Positions 1 to 7,886 of a stretch of 17,942 bases of DNA are shown piece by piece. The notes below the pieces were generated by a model. The model ran no database searches. It had not been told where the DNA came from and saw only the letters and a list, made by a program, of their open reading frames with translations. Source of the stretch: Actinomycetes bacterium (GTDB lineage Bacteria; Actinomycetota; Actinomycetes; Actinomycetales; Microbacteriaceae). The first letter of the stretch is position 1, and each line of letters starts with the position of its first letter. The stretch covers positions 1 to 17,942 of the forward strand of contig JAUHVN010000021.1 of the NCBI GenBank assembly GCA_030425055.1, given 5' to 3'. A program made the translations under genes and the position numbers.

Positions 1-85
1 GGTGCTCGTCGAGCGCTGACCCCCTGGACACCGGTCACGCGGGGGAGGAACGTGGTGCGGGGAGAGAGTCACCCTGGGAGGAATC

Positions 86-487
86 ATGTTCACACCCGAC
101 AAGCCCTTCGGCAGCTTCTCCGTCGACGACATCGCCGCCGCGGCCGCTTTCTACTCCGACAAGCTCGGATTGCCTGTCGACGTCAACGACGAGATGGGAT
201 CGATGCGGATCGCGCCGCCCGGTGGCAGCCCGATCTTCGTGTACTCGAAGGAGAACCACGAGCCGGCGACCTTCACCGTGCTGAACTTCTCCGTCGATGA
301 CGTCGAAGACGCCGTCGACGACCTGAACTCGCGCGGCGTGGTCACCAAGATCTACACCGACCCCGACTTCGGCACCGACGAGAAGGGCATCTCGCGCGGG
401 TTCGAGGGCGGTCCCGACATCGCGTGGTTCAAAGACCCCGCGGGCAACGTCATCTCGCTCATGGTCGTGCCCGAGGGCATGATCTGA
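86..487 (+). CDS. VOC-family (glyoxalase-fold) protein
   Basis: The 133-residue product looks like a small VOC / glyoxalase-bleomycin-resistance fold protein. It begins with the strand-helix pattern FGSFSVDD followed by FYSDKLGLPV. It ends with the typical second-half motif WFKDPAGNVISLM (residues about 114-126). Proteins of this size usually have two beta-alpha-beta-beta-beta modules and bind a metal or a hydrophobic ligand; the substrate cannot be told from sequence. The ATG at 86 follows a GGAGGA Shine-Dalgarno sequence at 77-82, only a few bases away. It is convergent with zwf, with six bases between the stop codons. Function beyond the fold is unknown. Confidence 0.85.
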   Translation: MFTPDKPFGSFSVDDIAAAAAFYSDKLGLPVDVNDEMGSMRIAPPGGSPIFVYSKENHEPATFTVLNFSVDDVEDAVDDLNSRGVVTKIYTDPDFGTDEKGISRGFEGGPDIAWFKDPAGNVISLMVVPEGMI

Positions 488-493
488 CGCGGC

Positions 494-1861
494 TCAGGGG
501 AGTGCCGGCCAGTCGGCCGGGCCACCCGTGCCGGCGGGGTAGCTCTCGAGAGGCACTTCGTCCCTCCGCCAGGCATCCAGCACGGGCTGCACGATGCGCC
601 AGCACTGCTCGGCGGAGTCGCCGCGCACCGACAGCGCGGCGTCGCCGTCGAGGATCCCGGAGATCACCTCGCCGTAGGCCTTGAGGGCGCCCTCGCCGAG
701 ATCCGCGGCGAGCACGGCGCGCTCCAGCTCGAACGGATCGTCTCCGCCGTTGACGTCGATCTCGAGCGACATCTGATCGGGACCGAGAACGAACCGCAGC
801 ACCGAGCCGCGCGAGTCACCGGTGAGCCCGGCGGGCAGATGCCGCACGGGACGGAACGTGATCACGATCTCTGCATCGCGGCCGGTGAGCGCCTTTCCCG
901 AGCGGAGGGTGAAGGGCACTCCTGTCCATCGTGCGGTGCGCACCTCGAAGGCGACTTCCGCGAGGGTCTCGGTCTCGCGGGAAGCATCCACTCCGTCTTC
1001 ATCGGTGTAGTCGGGAAGACTCCGCCCCGCCACCGAGCCGGCGGTGTACCGCGCTCTCCGAGAGGATCGGACGGCGTTGTCGTCCCAGATGTACGTCGCG
1101 CGCAGCACCGCGCCCGTGCTGTCGCGGAGGTCTCGTTCGTCCAGGGTCGCCGGCGGCTCCATCGCCAGGAAGGCGAGCACCTGCAGCAGGTGGCTCTGGA
1201 TCATGTCGATCAGCGCACCGGCGCGGTCGTAGTATCCCGCACGCCCCTCGAGTCCGAGCGACTCGTCGTACCGCACGACCACCGACTCGATGTGCTCGGC
1301 AGACCACACGGGCTCGAACACCCGATTGGCGAAGCGCACGCCGAGGATGTTGAGCAGGGTGGAGCGGCCGAGGAAGTGGTCGACCCGGAAGATCCGGTGC
1401 TCGGGGACGAGCCCCGTGATGGTCTGATTCAGGGCACGGGCGCTGGCTTCGTCGGTGCCGAAGGGCTTCTCGAGTGCGAGAACGGTGTCAGCGGGAAGTG
1501 CGACCTCGCGCAGCGCTTCGCAAGCGGCCGCTGCGATGGCCGGCGGAACCGCGAAATAGAGTGCGAGCCTGCCCGACGTCTCGCCGATGAGGCGGGTCAA
1601 GTCGGCGGTCTTCGTGATGTCGGCCTGCTCGTAGCGCGTGGATGCGATTGCGGAGTACGCCTCCTCGGCGTCGATCCCGGCGAAGGCCTCGCGGACGACC
1701 TTCCGCCAGTGCGCTTCCGTCCAGTCGTCCATGCCCGCACCGTGCAGCTTCACGCGGCGTCCCGGTTCGCGTGCCAGCAGCTGGCCGAGGGCCGGCAGCA
1801 GCAGTCGGGAGGTGAGGTCTCCCGACGCGCCGAGGATGAGCAGGGTCGTCTCCGTCGCCAT
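494..1861 (-). CDS. zwf: Glucose-6-phosphate dehydrogenase, short actinobacterial form
   Basis: The 455-residue product should oxidise glucose-6-phosphate to 6-phosphogluconolactone and make NADPH. Visible motifs are the Rossmann loop GASGDLT (residues 11-17), EKPFG (131-135), the substrate motif RVDHFLGR (159-166), IQSHLLQ with the probable catalytic His224 (221-227), and VPFTLRSGK (315-323). Two things are unusual. The protein is shorter than the common 480-515 residues, and the family's RIDHYLGK motif has Arg instead of Lys at its last position. The frame stays open upstream to 1906, but the ATG at 1861 puts the Rossmann strand at the usual distance and sits 7 bases after a TATCGT -10 box, so I take it as a leaderless start. 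It is divergent from the GH15 gene. A specialised paralogue of Zwf is possible. Confidence 0.88.
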   Translation of the reverse strand: MATETTLLILGASGDLTSRLLLPALGQLLAREPGRRVKLHGAGMDDWTEAHWRKVVREAFAGIDAEEAYSAIASTRYEQADITKTADLTRLIGETSGRLALYFAVPPAIAAAACEALREVALPADTVLALEKPFGTDEASARALNQTITGLVPEHRIFRVDHFLGRSTLLNILGVRFANRVFEPVWSAEHIESVVVRYDESLGLEGRAGYYDRAGALIDMIQSHLLQVLAFLAMEPPATLDERDLRDSTGAVLRATYIWDDNAVRSSRRARYTAGSVAGRSLPDYTDEDGVDASRETETLAEVAFEVRTARWTGVPFTLRSGKALTGRDAEIVITFRPVRHLPAGLTGDSRGSVLRFVLGPDQMSLEIDVNGGDDPFELERAVLAADLGEGALKAYGEVISGILDGDAALSVRGDSAEQCWRIVQPVLDAWRRDEVPLESYPAGTGGPADWPALP

Positions 1862-1874
1862 GTCGGCCACGATA
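1862..1874 (-). promoter_or_regulatory. Predicted leaderless promoter of zwf
   Basis: Read on the minus strand, TATCGT (1874 to 1869) is followed by 7 bases and then the ATG at 1861. No Shine-Dalgarno sequence is present. This matches the spacing at pyrE and xth in this window. Confidence 0.55.
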
Positions 1875-1883
1875 GCGGCCTGC

Positions 1884-1896
1884 AAGAATCGGGGAC
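1884..1896 (+). promoter_or_regulatory. Possible leaderless promoter of the GH15 gene
   Basis: AAGAAT (1884-1889) is followed by 7 bases and the ATG at 1897. The first -10 base is A rather than T, but the key A at position 2 and T at position 6 are kept. The spacer contains GGGGA, which could instead act as a close Shine-Dalgarno sequence. Confidence 0.4.
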
Positions 1897-3690
1897 ATGC
1901 CGGCACCGATCGAGGACTACGCGCTCATCACCAGCTGCCGCACCGCGGCGCTGGTCTCGAAGGAGGGCAGCATCGACTGGCTGTGCGTGCCGCGGTACGA
2001 CTCGGCGTCGGTCTTCGGCGCGCTGCTGGGCGACGAGGACCACGGATGCTGGCGCCTGCGCCCCACCGACCGCTCGGCGACCGTCACGCGGCGGTACGAC
2101 GGAGACACGTTCCTGCTCATCACGCGGTGGGAGACGCGCGACGGCATCGCCGAGGTGCACGACTTCATGCCCGTCGACGGCCCGCGGGTCGACCTCGTGC
2201 GCCGCGTCGTCGGCATCGAGGGCACCGTCGAATTCGACCACGAGGTGCGGTTCCGCTTCGACTACGCCCGCTCGCTGCCGTGGGTGCGGCAGGTCGGCAC
2301 CGAGTTCGTGCCCGCCGTGCTCGCGATCGCGGGCCCGGACGCCCTCTTGCTGCGGGGGGCGACGCTGACGCCGTCCGACCGCGCCCACACCGGCACGATC
2401 TCTGTCACGGCGGGTCGGTTCACCGACCTCACCCTCACGTGGTTCCCGTCGCACCACGATGCACCCGAGCCCACCGACGCCGACACGGCGCGCGAGCGCA
2501 CCCGACGCTGGTGGACCGAGTGGGCCGAGGGCATCGACCACGCCGGTCCGCACCACGACGAGGTCGTGCGGTCGCTGCTGGTCCTGCGCGCGCTGACCCA
2601 CGAGGACACCGGCGGCATCGTCGCCGCGGCGACGACGTCGCTGCCCGAGCAGTTCGGCGGGTCGCGCAACTGGGACTACCGGTACGTGTGGCTGCGCGAC
2701 GCCGCGCTCACGCTGGAAGCCCTGCTCGACCACGGCTTCGTGCGCACGGCGCAGCGCTGGCGGCAGTGGCTGCTGCGCGCGGTCGCCGGCGATCCCGCCG
2801 ACACCCAGATCATGTACGGCATCGCCGGCGAGCGCGATCTCGCCGAGCGCGAGCTCACGAGCCTGCCCGGCTATCGCGGCTCGGCGCCGGTGCGCATCGG
2901 CAACGGCGCCGTCGACCAGTACCAGGCCGACGTCATCGGAGAGGTCATGGTCGCCCTCGAGGCCACCCGAGCAGCCGGCGTCGCCGAGACCGAGTTCTCA
3001 TGGAGCCTGCAGCGCGCCCTGCTCGGCCAGGTGGTCGAGTTCATCGACCGCCCCGACCAGGGCATATGGGAGATCCGCGGCGAGGCCCGCATGTTCACCC
3101 ACTCGCGCGTCATGATCTGGGCCGCGCTCGACCGCGGTGTGCGCGCCGCGCGCCGCGGCGGACTCGAAGGAGACGATGCGCTGTGGGCGCGGCTGCGGGA
3201 TCGCGTGCGGGCGGAGATCGACGAGCACGGGTTCGACGCCGACCGCAACTCCTTCGTGCAGCACTACGGATCACCCGAGGTCGACGCCTCGCTGCTGCTG
3301 CTGCCGCAGGTGGGGTTCTGCGCCTACGACGATCCGCGGATGCTGGGGACCGTCGCCGCGCTCGAGTCCGACTTGCTGCGCGACGGGCTGCTGCGCCGCT
3401 ACCGTACCGAGGCGGGGGTCGACGGGCTCACCGGCGACGAGCATCCGTTCCTCGCGTGTTCGTTCTGGCTCGTCGAGCAGTACGCGTGCTCGGGTCGCAT
3501 CGACGACGCGAACGCGCTGATGGACCGGCTGTGCGCGCTGGCCAACGACGTCGGGCTGCTGTCGGAGGAGTACGACATCGCCGGCGACCGCCAGGCCGGG
3601 AACACCCCGCAGGCACTGTCGCACCTCGCGCTCGTGCGCGCGGCCGACGCGCTCGTCGGCCACTCCGGCCGCGCGGCCAAGCGGATCTGA
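1897..3690 (+). CDS. Glycoside hydrolase family 15 protein (glucoamylase/trehalase-like)
   Basis: This is a 597-residue cytosolic protein with no signal peptide. The N-terminal beta-sandwich domain begins with IEDYALITSCRTAALVS and GSIDWLCVPRYDS, which is characteristic of the bacterial GH15 branch. The (alpha/alpha)6 barrel carries RNWDYRYVWLRD (257-268), the GERDLAERELTSLPGYRGS region (about 310-328), GIWEIRGEARMF (389-400) and HPFLACSFWLVE (516-527). The family hydrolyses alpha-glucosidic bonds; characterised actinobacterial members of this branch include trehalases as well as glucoamylases, and sequence alone does not decide which this is. Glucose released here could, after phosphorylation, feed the divergent zwf. 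The N-terminal start is firm because the conserved motif begins at residue 5. Confidence 0.9.
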   Translation: MPAPIEDYALITSCRTAALVSKEGSIDWLCVPRYDSASVFGALLGDEDHGCWRLRPTDRSATVTRRYDGDTFLLITRWETRDGIAEVHDFMPVDGPRVDLVRRVVGIEGTVEFDHEVRFRFDYARSLPWVRQVGTEFVPAVLAIAGPDALLLRGATLTPSDRAHTGTISVTAGRFTDLTLTWFPSHHDAPEPTDADTARERTRRWWTEWAEGIDHAGPHHDEVVRSLLVLRALTHEDTGGIVAAATTSLPEQFGGSRNWDYRYVWLRDAALTLEALLDHGFVRTAQRWRQWLLRAVAGDPADTQIMYGIAGERDLAERELTSLPGYRGSAPVRIGNGAVDQYQADVIGEVMVALEATRAAGVAETEFSWSLQRALLGQVVEFIDRPDQGIWEIRGEARMFTHSRVMIWAALDRGVRAARRGGLEGDDALWARLRDRVRAEIDEHGFDADRNSFVQHYGSPEVDASLLLLPQVGFCAYDDPRMLGTVAALESDLLRDGLLRRYRTEAGVDGLTGDEHPFLACSFWLVEQYACSGRIDDANALMDRLCALANDVGLLSEEYDIAGDRQAGNTPQALSHLALVRAADALVGHSGRAAKRI

Positions 3691-3694
3691 CCCG

Positions 3695-3731
3695 GGTCCG
3701 CGCGCGAATGGCGGGTCGCACCCAGCGGACC
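3695..3731. repeat. Inverted repeat after the GH15 gene (weak terminator candidate)
   Basis: GGTCCGC (3695-3701) and GCGGACC (3725-3731) form a perfect 7-base-pair inverted repeat with a 23-base loop, four bases after the GH15 stop. No T-run follows, so an intrinsic terminator is doubtful. The rest of the 141-base gap holds no gene that I can support. Confidence 0.25.
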
Positions 3732-3784
3732 TGCCCCGATCGGCGGTGTCTTCGCGACCGGGCGCGGGCGGATGCTGGAGGGGC

Positions 3785-3805
3785 GCCGCACCGCTGCGGC
3801 AGACT
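3785..3805 (+). promoter_or_regulatory. Possible promoter and operator of the alpha/beta hydrolase
   Basis: A perfect inverted repeat GCCGCA-CCGC-TGCGGC (3785-3800) directly abuts a -10-like CAGACT (3800-3805). That places the repeat in the spacer where a regulator could bind. The -10 is imperfect, and GC-rich palindromes are common by chance here. Confidence 0.3.
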
Positions 3806-3831
3806 CGACCGAGGAACGAAGGAGTTCTGAC

Positions 3832-4800
3832 ATGACCACCACGATCGCCCGCCCGCCGTTCGACCCCGAGCTCGAGGCCGTGCTCACGGTGCTCGCGCAG
3901 CAGGTGCCGCCGACGATCACCGCCGACATGATCCCGATGATGCGCGAGGGGCTGGGGATCGACCTGTCGGTCGACCAGCTGCTGCAGGATGCCGGCATCG
4001 AGCGGGAGGACCACACCATCGCCGGCTACGGCGGTGACGCGATCGAGGTCACCGTGCTGCGGCCGCGTGGCCGCACCGGAACGGGGCCCGGAATCTACCA
4101 CACCCACGGCGGCGGCATGATCCTCGGCGACCGGCTCGTCGGCATCGCGACGCTCATCCCGTGGATGCTCGCGCACGACGCCGCGGTCGTCACCGTCGAG
4201 TACCGGCTTGCCCCCGAGTTCCCCGACCCGTACCCCGTCGAGGACTGCTATGCGGGACTCGTGTGGACCGGCGAGCACGCCGCCGAGCTCGGCATCGACC
4301 CCGCACGCCTCATCATCGCGGGCGCGAGCGCCGGCGGTGGACTCGCGGCCGGCACGGCCCTGCTCGCCCGTGACCGGAGCGGCCCGGCGCTGGCGGGCCA
4401 GATGCTCATCTGCCCGATGCTCGACGACCGCGACGTCACGGTGTCGACGGCGCAGATCGACGGCGTCGGCGTCTGGGACCGCGGCAGCAACCTGACCGGC
4501 TGGACCGCGCTGCTGGGCGACCGCCGCGGCACCGACGACGTGTCGATCTACGCGGCGCCCGCGCGGGCCACCGATCTGTCGGGACTGCCGCCCGCCTATA
4601 TCGACTGCGGCTCGGCCGAGGTGTTCCGCGACGAGGACGTCGCCTACGCCACGGCGCTGTGGCACGCGGGCGTGCAGGCGGAGCTGCACGTGTGGGCCGG
4701 GGGATTCCACGGCTTCGACATGATGGCGCCGCACGCCGCCCTCGCCCAGGCATCCGTCACCACGCGCGACGGCTGGGTGGCGCGCATCCTCGGCTCCTGA
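3832..4800 (+). CDS. Alpha/beta hydrolase, HSL-like (fold-3) esterase
   Basis: The 322-residue product has the hormone-sensitive-lipase family hallmarks: oxyanion-hole motif HGGG (92-95), nucleophile elbow GASAG with Ser166 (164-168), and the catalytic His293 in GGFHGFD. In the acid motif the usual Asp of EFDPLRDE aligns with Glu263 of GSAEVFRDED, so a Ser-Glu-His triad is likely. There is no signal peptide, so it is a cytosolic carboxylesterase of unknown substrate. The chosen ATG follows AAGGAG at 3819-3824 with a 7-base gap; the frame is open further upstream but without a better start. It lies 81 bases before a PucR-like regulator gene on the same strand, which may control it. Confidence 0.88.
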   Translation: MTTTIARPPFDPELEAVLTVLAQQVPPTITADMIPMMREGLGIDLSVDQLLQDAGIEREDHTIAGYGGDAIEVTVLRPRGRTGTGPGIYHTHGGGMILGDRLVGIATLIPWMLAHDAAVVTVEYRLAPEFPDPYPVEDCYAGLVWTGEHAAELGIDPARLIIAGASAGGGLAAGTALLARDRSGPALAGQMLICPMLDDRDVTVSTAQIDGVGVWDRGSNLTGWTALLGDRRGTDDVSIYAAPARATDLSGLPPAYIDCGSAEVFRDEDVAYATALWHAGVQAELHVWAGGFHGFDMMAPHAALAQASVTTRDGWVARILGS

Positions 4801-4837
4801 CGTGCGGCCGCGGGCGGCATCCGGAATCCTCGCGGAC

Positions 4838-4843
4838 TAGGGT
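4838..4843 (+). promoter_or_regulatory. Possible -10 element of the PucR-like gene
   Basis: TAGGGT at 4838-4843 would start transcription near 4850. That gives a leader of about 32 bases that holds the ribosome binding site before 4882. No clear -35 box is visible. Confidence 0.4.
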
Positions 4844-4881
4844 GTTGTCCGCGGCCTCACCGGCCACGAGGGAGCGCGAGG

Positions 4882-5844
4882 ATGCAGGAACTCGTCGGAC
4901 GACTCACCGCGCTCGACCCCGAGGCGAGCGAGTCGCTCAAGGTCATCACCTACTTCGACGCGCTCGTGGGCGGCGGCGCCAGCACGGAGGCGCTGCTGCG
5001 CGCCGCCGCTGCACTGTCGGGGGCGACCGCAGGGGCGACGATCGGCGATCGGACCCTCCGTCGCGATCCGTCGGGCCGCCACGTCGAAGGCGACCGGCCC
5101 ATGCGCGTCGGGCCGGTGCGCCCGATCCCCACCGGCGAGGTGTGGCTCGAACGCGAGGGCGAGCCGCACGCGAACGACGAGATGGTGGTCGAGCGGCTCG
5201 CCCTCGCCACCGAGCTCGTGGAGTCGCGCCATCGACCGGATGCCGCGATCCACGTCGCAATCGACCACGAGCGCCCATCCGCCGACCGGCTCGCGGCGCT
5301 GGCGCGGCTGCGCCTGGACCCCGGCACCCGCGCGAGGGCGATCGCCGTGCCCCTCGACAGCGACGCCCCCGCCTCCGTGCCCGTCGCGACCGGGGCGGGG
5401 ATGGTGCGCGCGGTCATCGACGACGGATCAGCGATCGTCTCCGGCCGAGCGGGCCTGGGGATGTGGGGGCGCGCCGATGCGCTGGCTGACTCGTGGCGCA
5501 CTGCTGTGATCGCGCTGCGCGTGACCGACGGGCGGCATCCGATCGTCGACGCGACCGACCTCGGCGCGATGCTGCTGATGGCCGAGGCGTACGACCCGGC
5601 CGCGGCGCCGCACGACGTCCGGATGCTCGCCGGGCTGGATGCGCGGTCGCGCGAGGTGCTGACGGCCCTCGTCGAGGCGGAGAGCCTGCGAGCGGCGTCG
5701 GCGGCGCTCGGCATGCACCACTCGAGTGTGCAGGCCCGCCACGAGTCGCTCACGGGCGAACTCGGCTACGATCCGCGCTCGCCGCTCGGTCGGGCCCGCT
5801 ACGTCGCCGCCGACCTGCTGCTGCGGCTGGGTGAGCCGACCTGA
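4882..5844 (+). CDS. PucR-like helix-turn-helix transcriptional regulator
   Basis: This 320-residue protein is recognised by its C-terminal end (about 255-315). There a helix (VLTALVEAESLRAASAALG) leads into MHHSSVQARHESLTGELGYD and a final LGRARYVAADLLLRL. That is the layout of the PucR C-terminal HTH domain (the HTH_30 type). The N-terminal 250 residues are poorly conserved and probably form a ligand-sensing or dimerisation region; I cannot name a domain there. The ATG is preceded by the purine-rich stretch GAGCGCGAGG. It is convergent with the ABC permease, with seven bases between the stops. The most economical target is the upstream esterase gene, but this is inference from position only. 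Confidence 0.75.
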   Translation: MQELVGRLTALDPEASESLKVITYFDALVGGGASTEALLRAAAALSGATAGATIGDRTLRRDPSGRHVEGDRPMRVGPVRPIPTGEVWLEREGEPHANDEMVVERLALATELVESRHRPDAAIHVAIDHERPSADRLAALARLRLDPGTRARAIAVPLDSDAPASVPVATGAGMVRAVIDDGSAIVSGRAGLGMWGRADALADSWRTAVIALRVTDGRHPIVDATDLGAMLLMAEAYDPAAAPHDVRMLAGLDARSREVLTALVEAESLRAASAALGMHHSSVQARHESLTGELGYDPRSPLGRARYVAADLLLRLGEPT

Positions 5845-5851
5845 GCCCTCA

Positions 5852-6940
5852 TCAACGCTGCGAGGCCAGGGCGTCCGACAGCTTGACGCGGCCGCCCATG
5901 CGCAGCAGCGAGTTCTGGTAGATCCGCGCGCCGATGAGGATCGCGGCGACGCACGTCGCGATGAGGATCGCGAGCGACAGCAGCGGCTCCCACCACTCGG
6001 CGGTGCCGAGGAAGATGCGCATCGGCATGCCGACGGGCGCCGAGAACGGCACGTACGACATCACGCCGAGCACGACGGGGTTGTCGAAGAAGAAGATCAC
6101 CAGGAAGTACGGCGCCATGATGAGCATGGTCAGCGGTGTCGTGGTCGAGCCGATGTCCTCCTGGCGCGAGACCATCGACGCCGCCGCGGCGAACAGCGAT
6201 GCGAGCAGCACGAAGCCGAAGAGGAAGAACACCGCGAACCACGCGATCGGCACGCCGAGCCCCTCGAGCAGCTCGGTCTGTCCGGTGATGCTCAGACCGA
6301 CGATCGCGATCGCTGCGAGCACCAGGATCTGCCCCATCGCGAGGATCGTGTTGCCCACCACCTTGCCCGCGAGCAGCGTCCGCACCGGGATCGCCGAGAT
6401 GAGCACCTCGACCACGCGGGTCTGCTTCTCCTCCACGACGCTCTGTGCGATCGTGCCGCCGAACAGCGACGCCGCGAGCAGGAAGACGACGCCGAACCCG
6501 ATCGCGGCGACGTAGCCGAGCGCGTCGGAGCCGGCATCCGGGTTCAGCAGCTCGACCGGCGGCACCTGGGCGAGGCTCAGCAGCAGCTGTGTCGGCGGGC
6601 TGTCCTCGGCGAGCACGGCGAAGCCGGTCGGACTCGCGGCGTCGTCGATCACGGCGGCGTCGACCGAGCCGTCGCTCACCAGCGCCTCGGCTTCGGAACG
6701 GTCGGCGACCTCGGTGAGCTCGAGATCGGGGATGCCGGCGACGTACTGCTGCGCGTCGGAGGTCACCGCGACGGGGGTGTCGCTGTCGCTGCTCGCGGTG
6801 AACCCGCCCCAGATGACCAGCGCGAGGGCGCCGATGAGCAGGATCGCCGTCGAGATGACGAACGCCTTGCTGCGCAGCTTCGAGCCGACCTCTCGCTCGG
6901 CGACGAGCCAGATGCTCTGGGCGGTGCGGGGCGCGGTCAC
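5852..6940 (-). CDS. ABC-2 type exporter permease (NatB-like)
   Basis: The 362-residue permease has one N-terminal membrane helix (about 26-46), a large extracytoplasmic domain (about 47-150), then about five membrane helices. The cytoplasmic signature VVEEKQTRVVEVLISA after the second helix is typical of the NatB/YhaP group, whose Bacillus member exports sodium. Substrate here is unknown. The start is GTG at 6940: its GTGA overlaps the ATPase stop codon by 4 bases, and AAGGAGG lies just upstream inside the ATPase gene, so the two are translationally coupled. The open frame continues far upstream inside the ATPase gene, but only in arginine-rich shadow sequence. Confidence 0.9.
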   Translation of the reverse strand: MTAPRTAQSIWLVAEREVGSKLRSKAFVISTAILLIGALALVIWGGFTASSDSDTPVAVTSDAQQYVAGIPDLELTEVADRSEAEALVSDGSVDAAVIDDAASPTGFAVLAEDSPPTQLLLSLAQVPPVELLNPDAGSDALGYVAAIGFGVVFLLAASLFGGTIAQSVVEEKQTRVVEVLISAIPVRTLLAGKVVGNTILAMGQILVLAAIAIVGLSITGQTELLEGLGVPIAWFAVFFLFGFVLLASLFAAAASMVSRQEDIGSTTTPLTMLIMAPYFLVIFFFDNPVVLGVMSYVPFSAPVGMPMRIFLGTAEWWEPLLSLAILIATCVAAILIGARIYQNSLLRMGGRVKLSDALASQR

Positions 6941-7821
6941 TGGATGACCTCCTTGAAGATCTGCGCGAGTGACGGATGCTGCGGGGCGAAGCTCGCGACA
7001 GCCCCTCGCGCGACTGCTTGGCGCAACACGTCGCGCGCCGACTCGTCGGAGTCGGCGTCGAAGAGCGCCCATCCCCCGCCGGACTCGACGACGGCGATGC
7101 CGGGCAGTGAGGCGAGCCACGACGGGTCGGTGTCGGAGACGAGCTCGAACCGGCGCGAGCTGTGCTGTGCGCGCAGGTCGTCGCGGGCGCCGGCCGCGCG
7201 GATCGTGCCGCCCGCGATGATCACCAGGTCGTCGCACAGGCGCTCGACGACGTCGAGCTGGTGCGACGAGAAGAGCACGGCGGCCCCCGCGGCGGCGCGC
7301 TCCTGCAGCACGCCGGCAACGACGTCGACGGCCAGCGGGTCAAGGCCCGAGAACGGCTCGTCGAGGATGAGGATGTCGGGTCCGTGCACGAGGGCCGCCG
7401 CGATCTGGGCGCGCTGCTGGTTGCCGAGCGAGAGCGCCTCGACGTTGTCGTTCAGGCGCTCGCCGAGGCCCAGCCGCTCGAGTAGGTCGCGCGCGCGCGT
7501 CGTGGCATCCGCCTTCGAGAAGCCGTGCAACCGCGCAAGGTACACGATGTGCTCGAGCACCTTCATCTTCGGATAGAGGCCGCGCTCTTCGGGCATGTAG
7601 CCGAAGCGGCGGCGGTCATCGGTGCTGACCTCGGCGCCGTCGAGAGTGACCGAACCGGCGTCCTTGCCGAGCACGCCGAGGATGATCCGCATCGCCGTGG
7701 TCTTGCCGGCGCCGTTGCCGCCGACGAAGCCGGTCAATCGCCCGGGAGGCACCTGGAACGACACCGCGTCGAGGGCGAGCCGGTCGCCGTAGGCCTTGCT
7801 GACATCGGTGAGCTGGAGCAC
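6937..7821 (-). CDS. ABC transporter ATP-binding protein (NatA-like)
   Basis: This 294-residue ATPase drives the permease encoded just downstream. Visible elements are Walker A GGNGAGKT (34-41), the YMPEERGLYPKM region that replaces a classical Q-loop in this subgroup (75-86), signature LSLGNQQ (130-136), Walker B ILILDEP (150-156) and the H-loop His187 in SSHQLD. A C-terminal domain of about 80 residues follows, as in NatA-type ATPases. The GTG start at 7821 comes exactly 6 bases after a TAGCGT box, so translation is probably leaderless. The promoter region is shared with the divergent membrane-protein gene. Confidence 0.93.
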   Translation of the reverse strand: MLQLTDVSKAYGDRLALDAVSFQVPPGRLTGFVGGNGAGKTTAMRIILGVLGKDAGSVTLDGAEVSTDDRRRFGYMPEERGLYPKMKVLEHIVYLARLHGFSKADATTRARDLLERLGLGERLNDNVEALSLGNQQRAQIAAALVHGPDILILDEPFSGLDPLAVDVVAGVLQERAAAGAAVLFSSHQLDVVERLCDDLVIIAGGTIRAAGARDDLRAQHSSRRFELVSDTDPSWLASLPGIAVVESGGGWALFDADSDESARDVLRQAVARGAVASFAPQHPSLAQIFKEVIQ

Positions 7822-7833
7822 CCTTCCACGCTA
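7822..7833 (-). promoter_or_regulatory. Predicted leaderless promoter of the ABC ATPase operon
   Basis: TAGCGT (minus strand, 7833 to 7828) is followed by 6 bases and GTG. The divergent gene at 7887 has the same hexamer with the same spacing. Confidence 0.65.
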
Positions 7834-7842
7834 ACCGACAGG

Positions 7843-7863
7843 CGCGCCGCCACCGACGGCGCG
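7843..7863. repeat. Inverted repeat between divergent promoters
   Basis: CGCGCCG (7843-7849) and CGGCGCG (7857-7863) are perfect arms around a 7-base centre. The repeat lies midway between the two TAGCGT boxes, where a shared regulator could bind. Chance is a real alternative at this base composition. Confidence 0.3.
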
Positions 7864-7874
7864 GCGGTGGGCGC

Positions 7875-7886
7875 TAGCGTGCGACT
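7875..7886 (+). promoter_or_regulatory. Predicted leaderless promoter of the membrane-protein gene
   Basis: TAGCGT (7875-7880) lies 6 bases before the GTG at 7887. No Shine-Dalgarno sequence is seen. Confidence 0.65.

Noticed and set aside
2..19. Possible last codons of a plus-strand gene ending in TGA at 17-19
   Set aside because: Only five codons are visible, so there is no way to separate a real gene end from chance.
1862..1906. N-terminal extension of zwf to 1906
   Set aside because: It would overlap the firm GH15 start, adds residues not typical of the family, and has no ribosome binding site.
839..2368. Long plus-strand open frame across zwf and the GH15 start
   Set aside because: No domain is visible and the composition is arginine-rich in its second half; zwf and GH15 carry the family motifs in the other frames.
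3691..3831. Small gene or RNA in the longest intergenic gap
   Set aside because: No start with a ribosome site and no convincing terminator is seen; only short inverted repeats are present.
5726..7576. 616-codon open frame antisense to the ABC transporter genes
   Set aside because: It is rich in Arg, His, Asp and Gln with no recognisable motif, and overlaps two clearly real genes. High-GC DNA leaves such antisense frames open.
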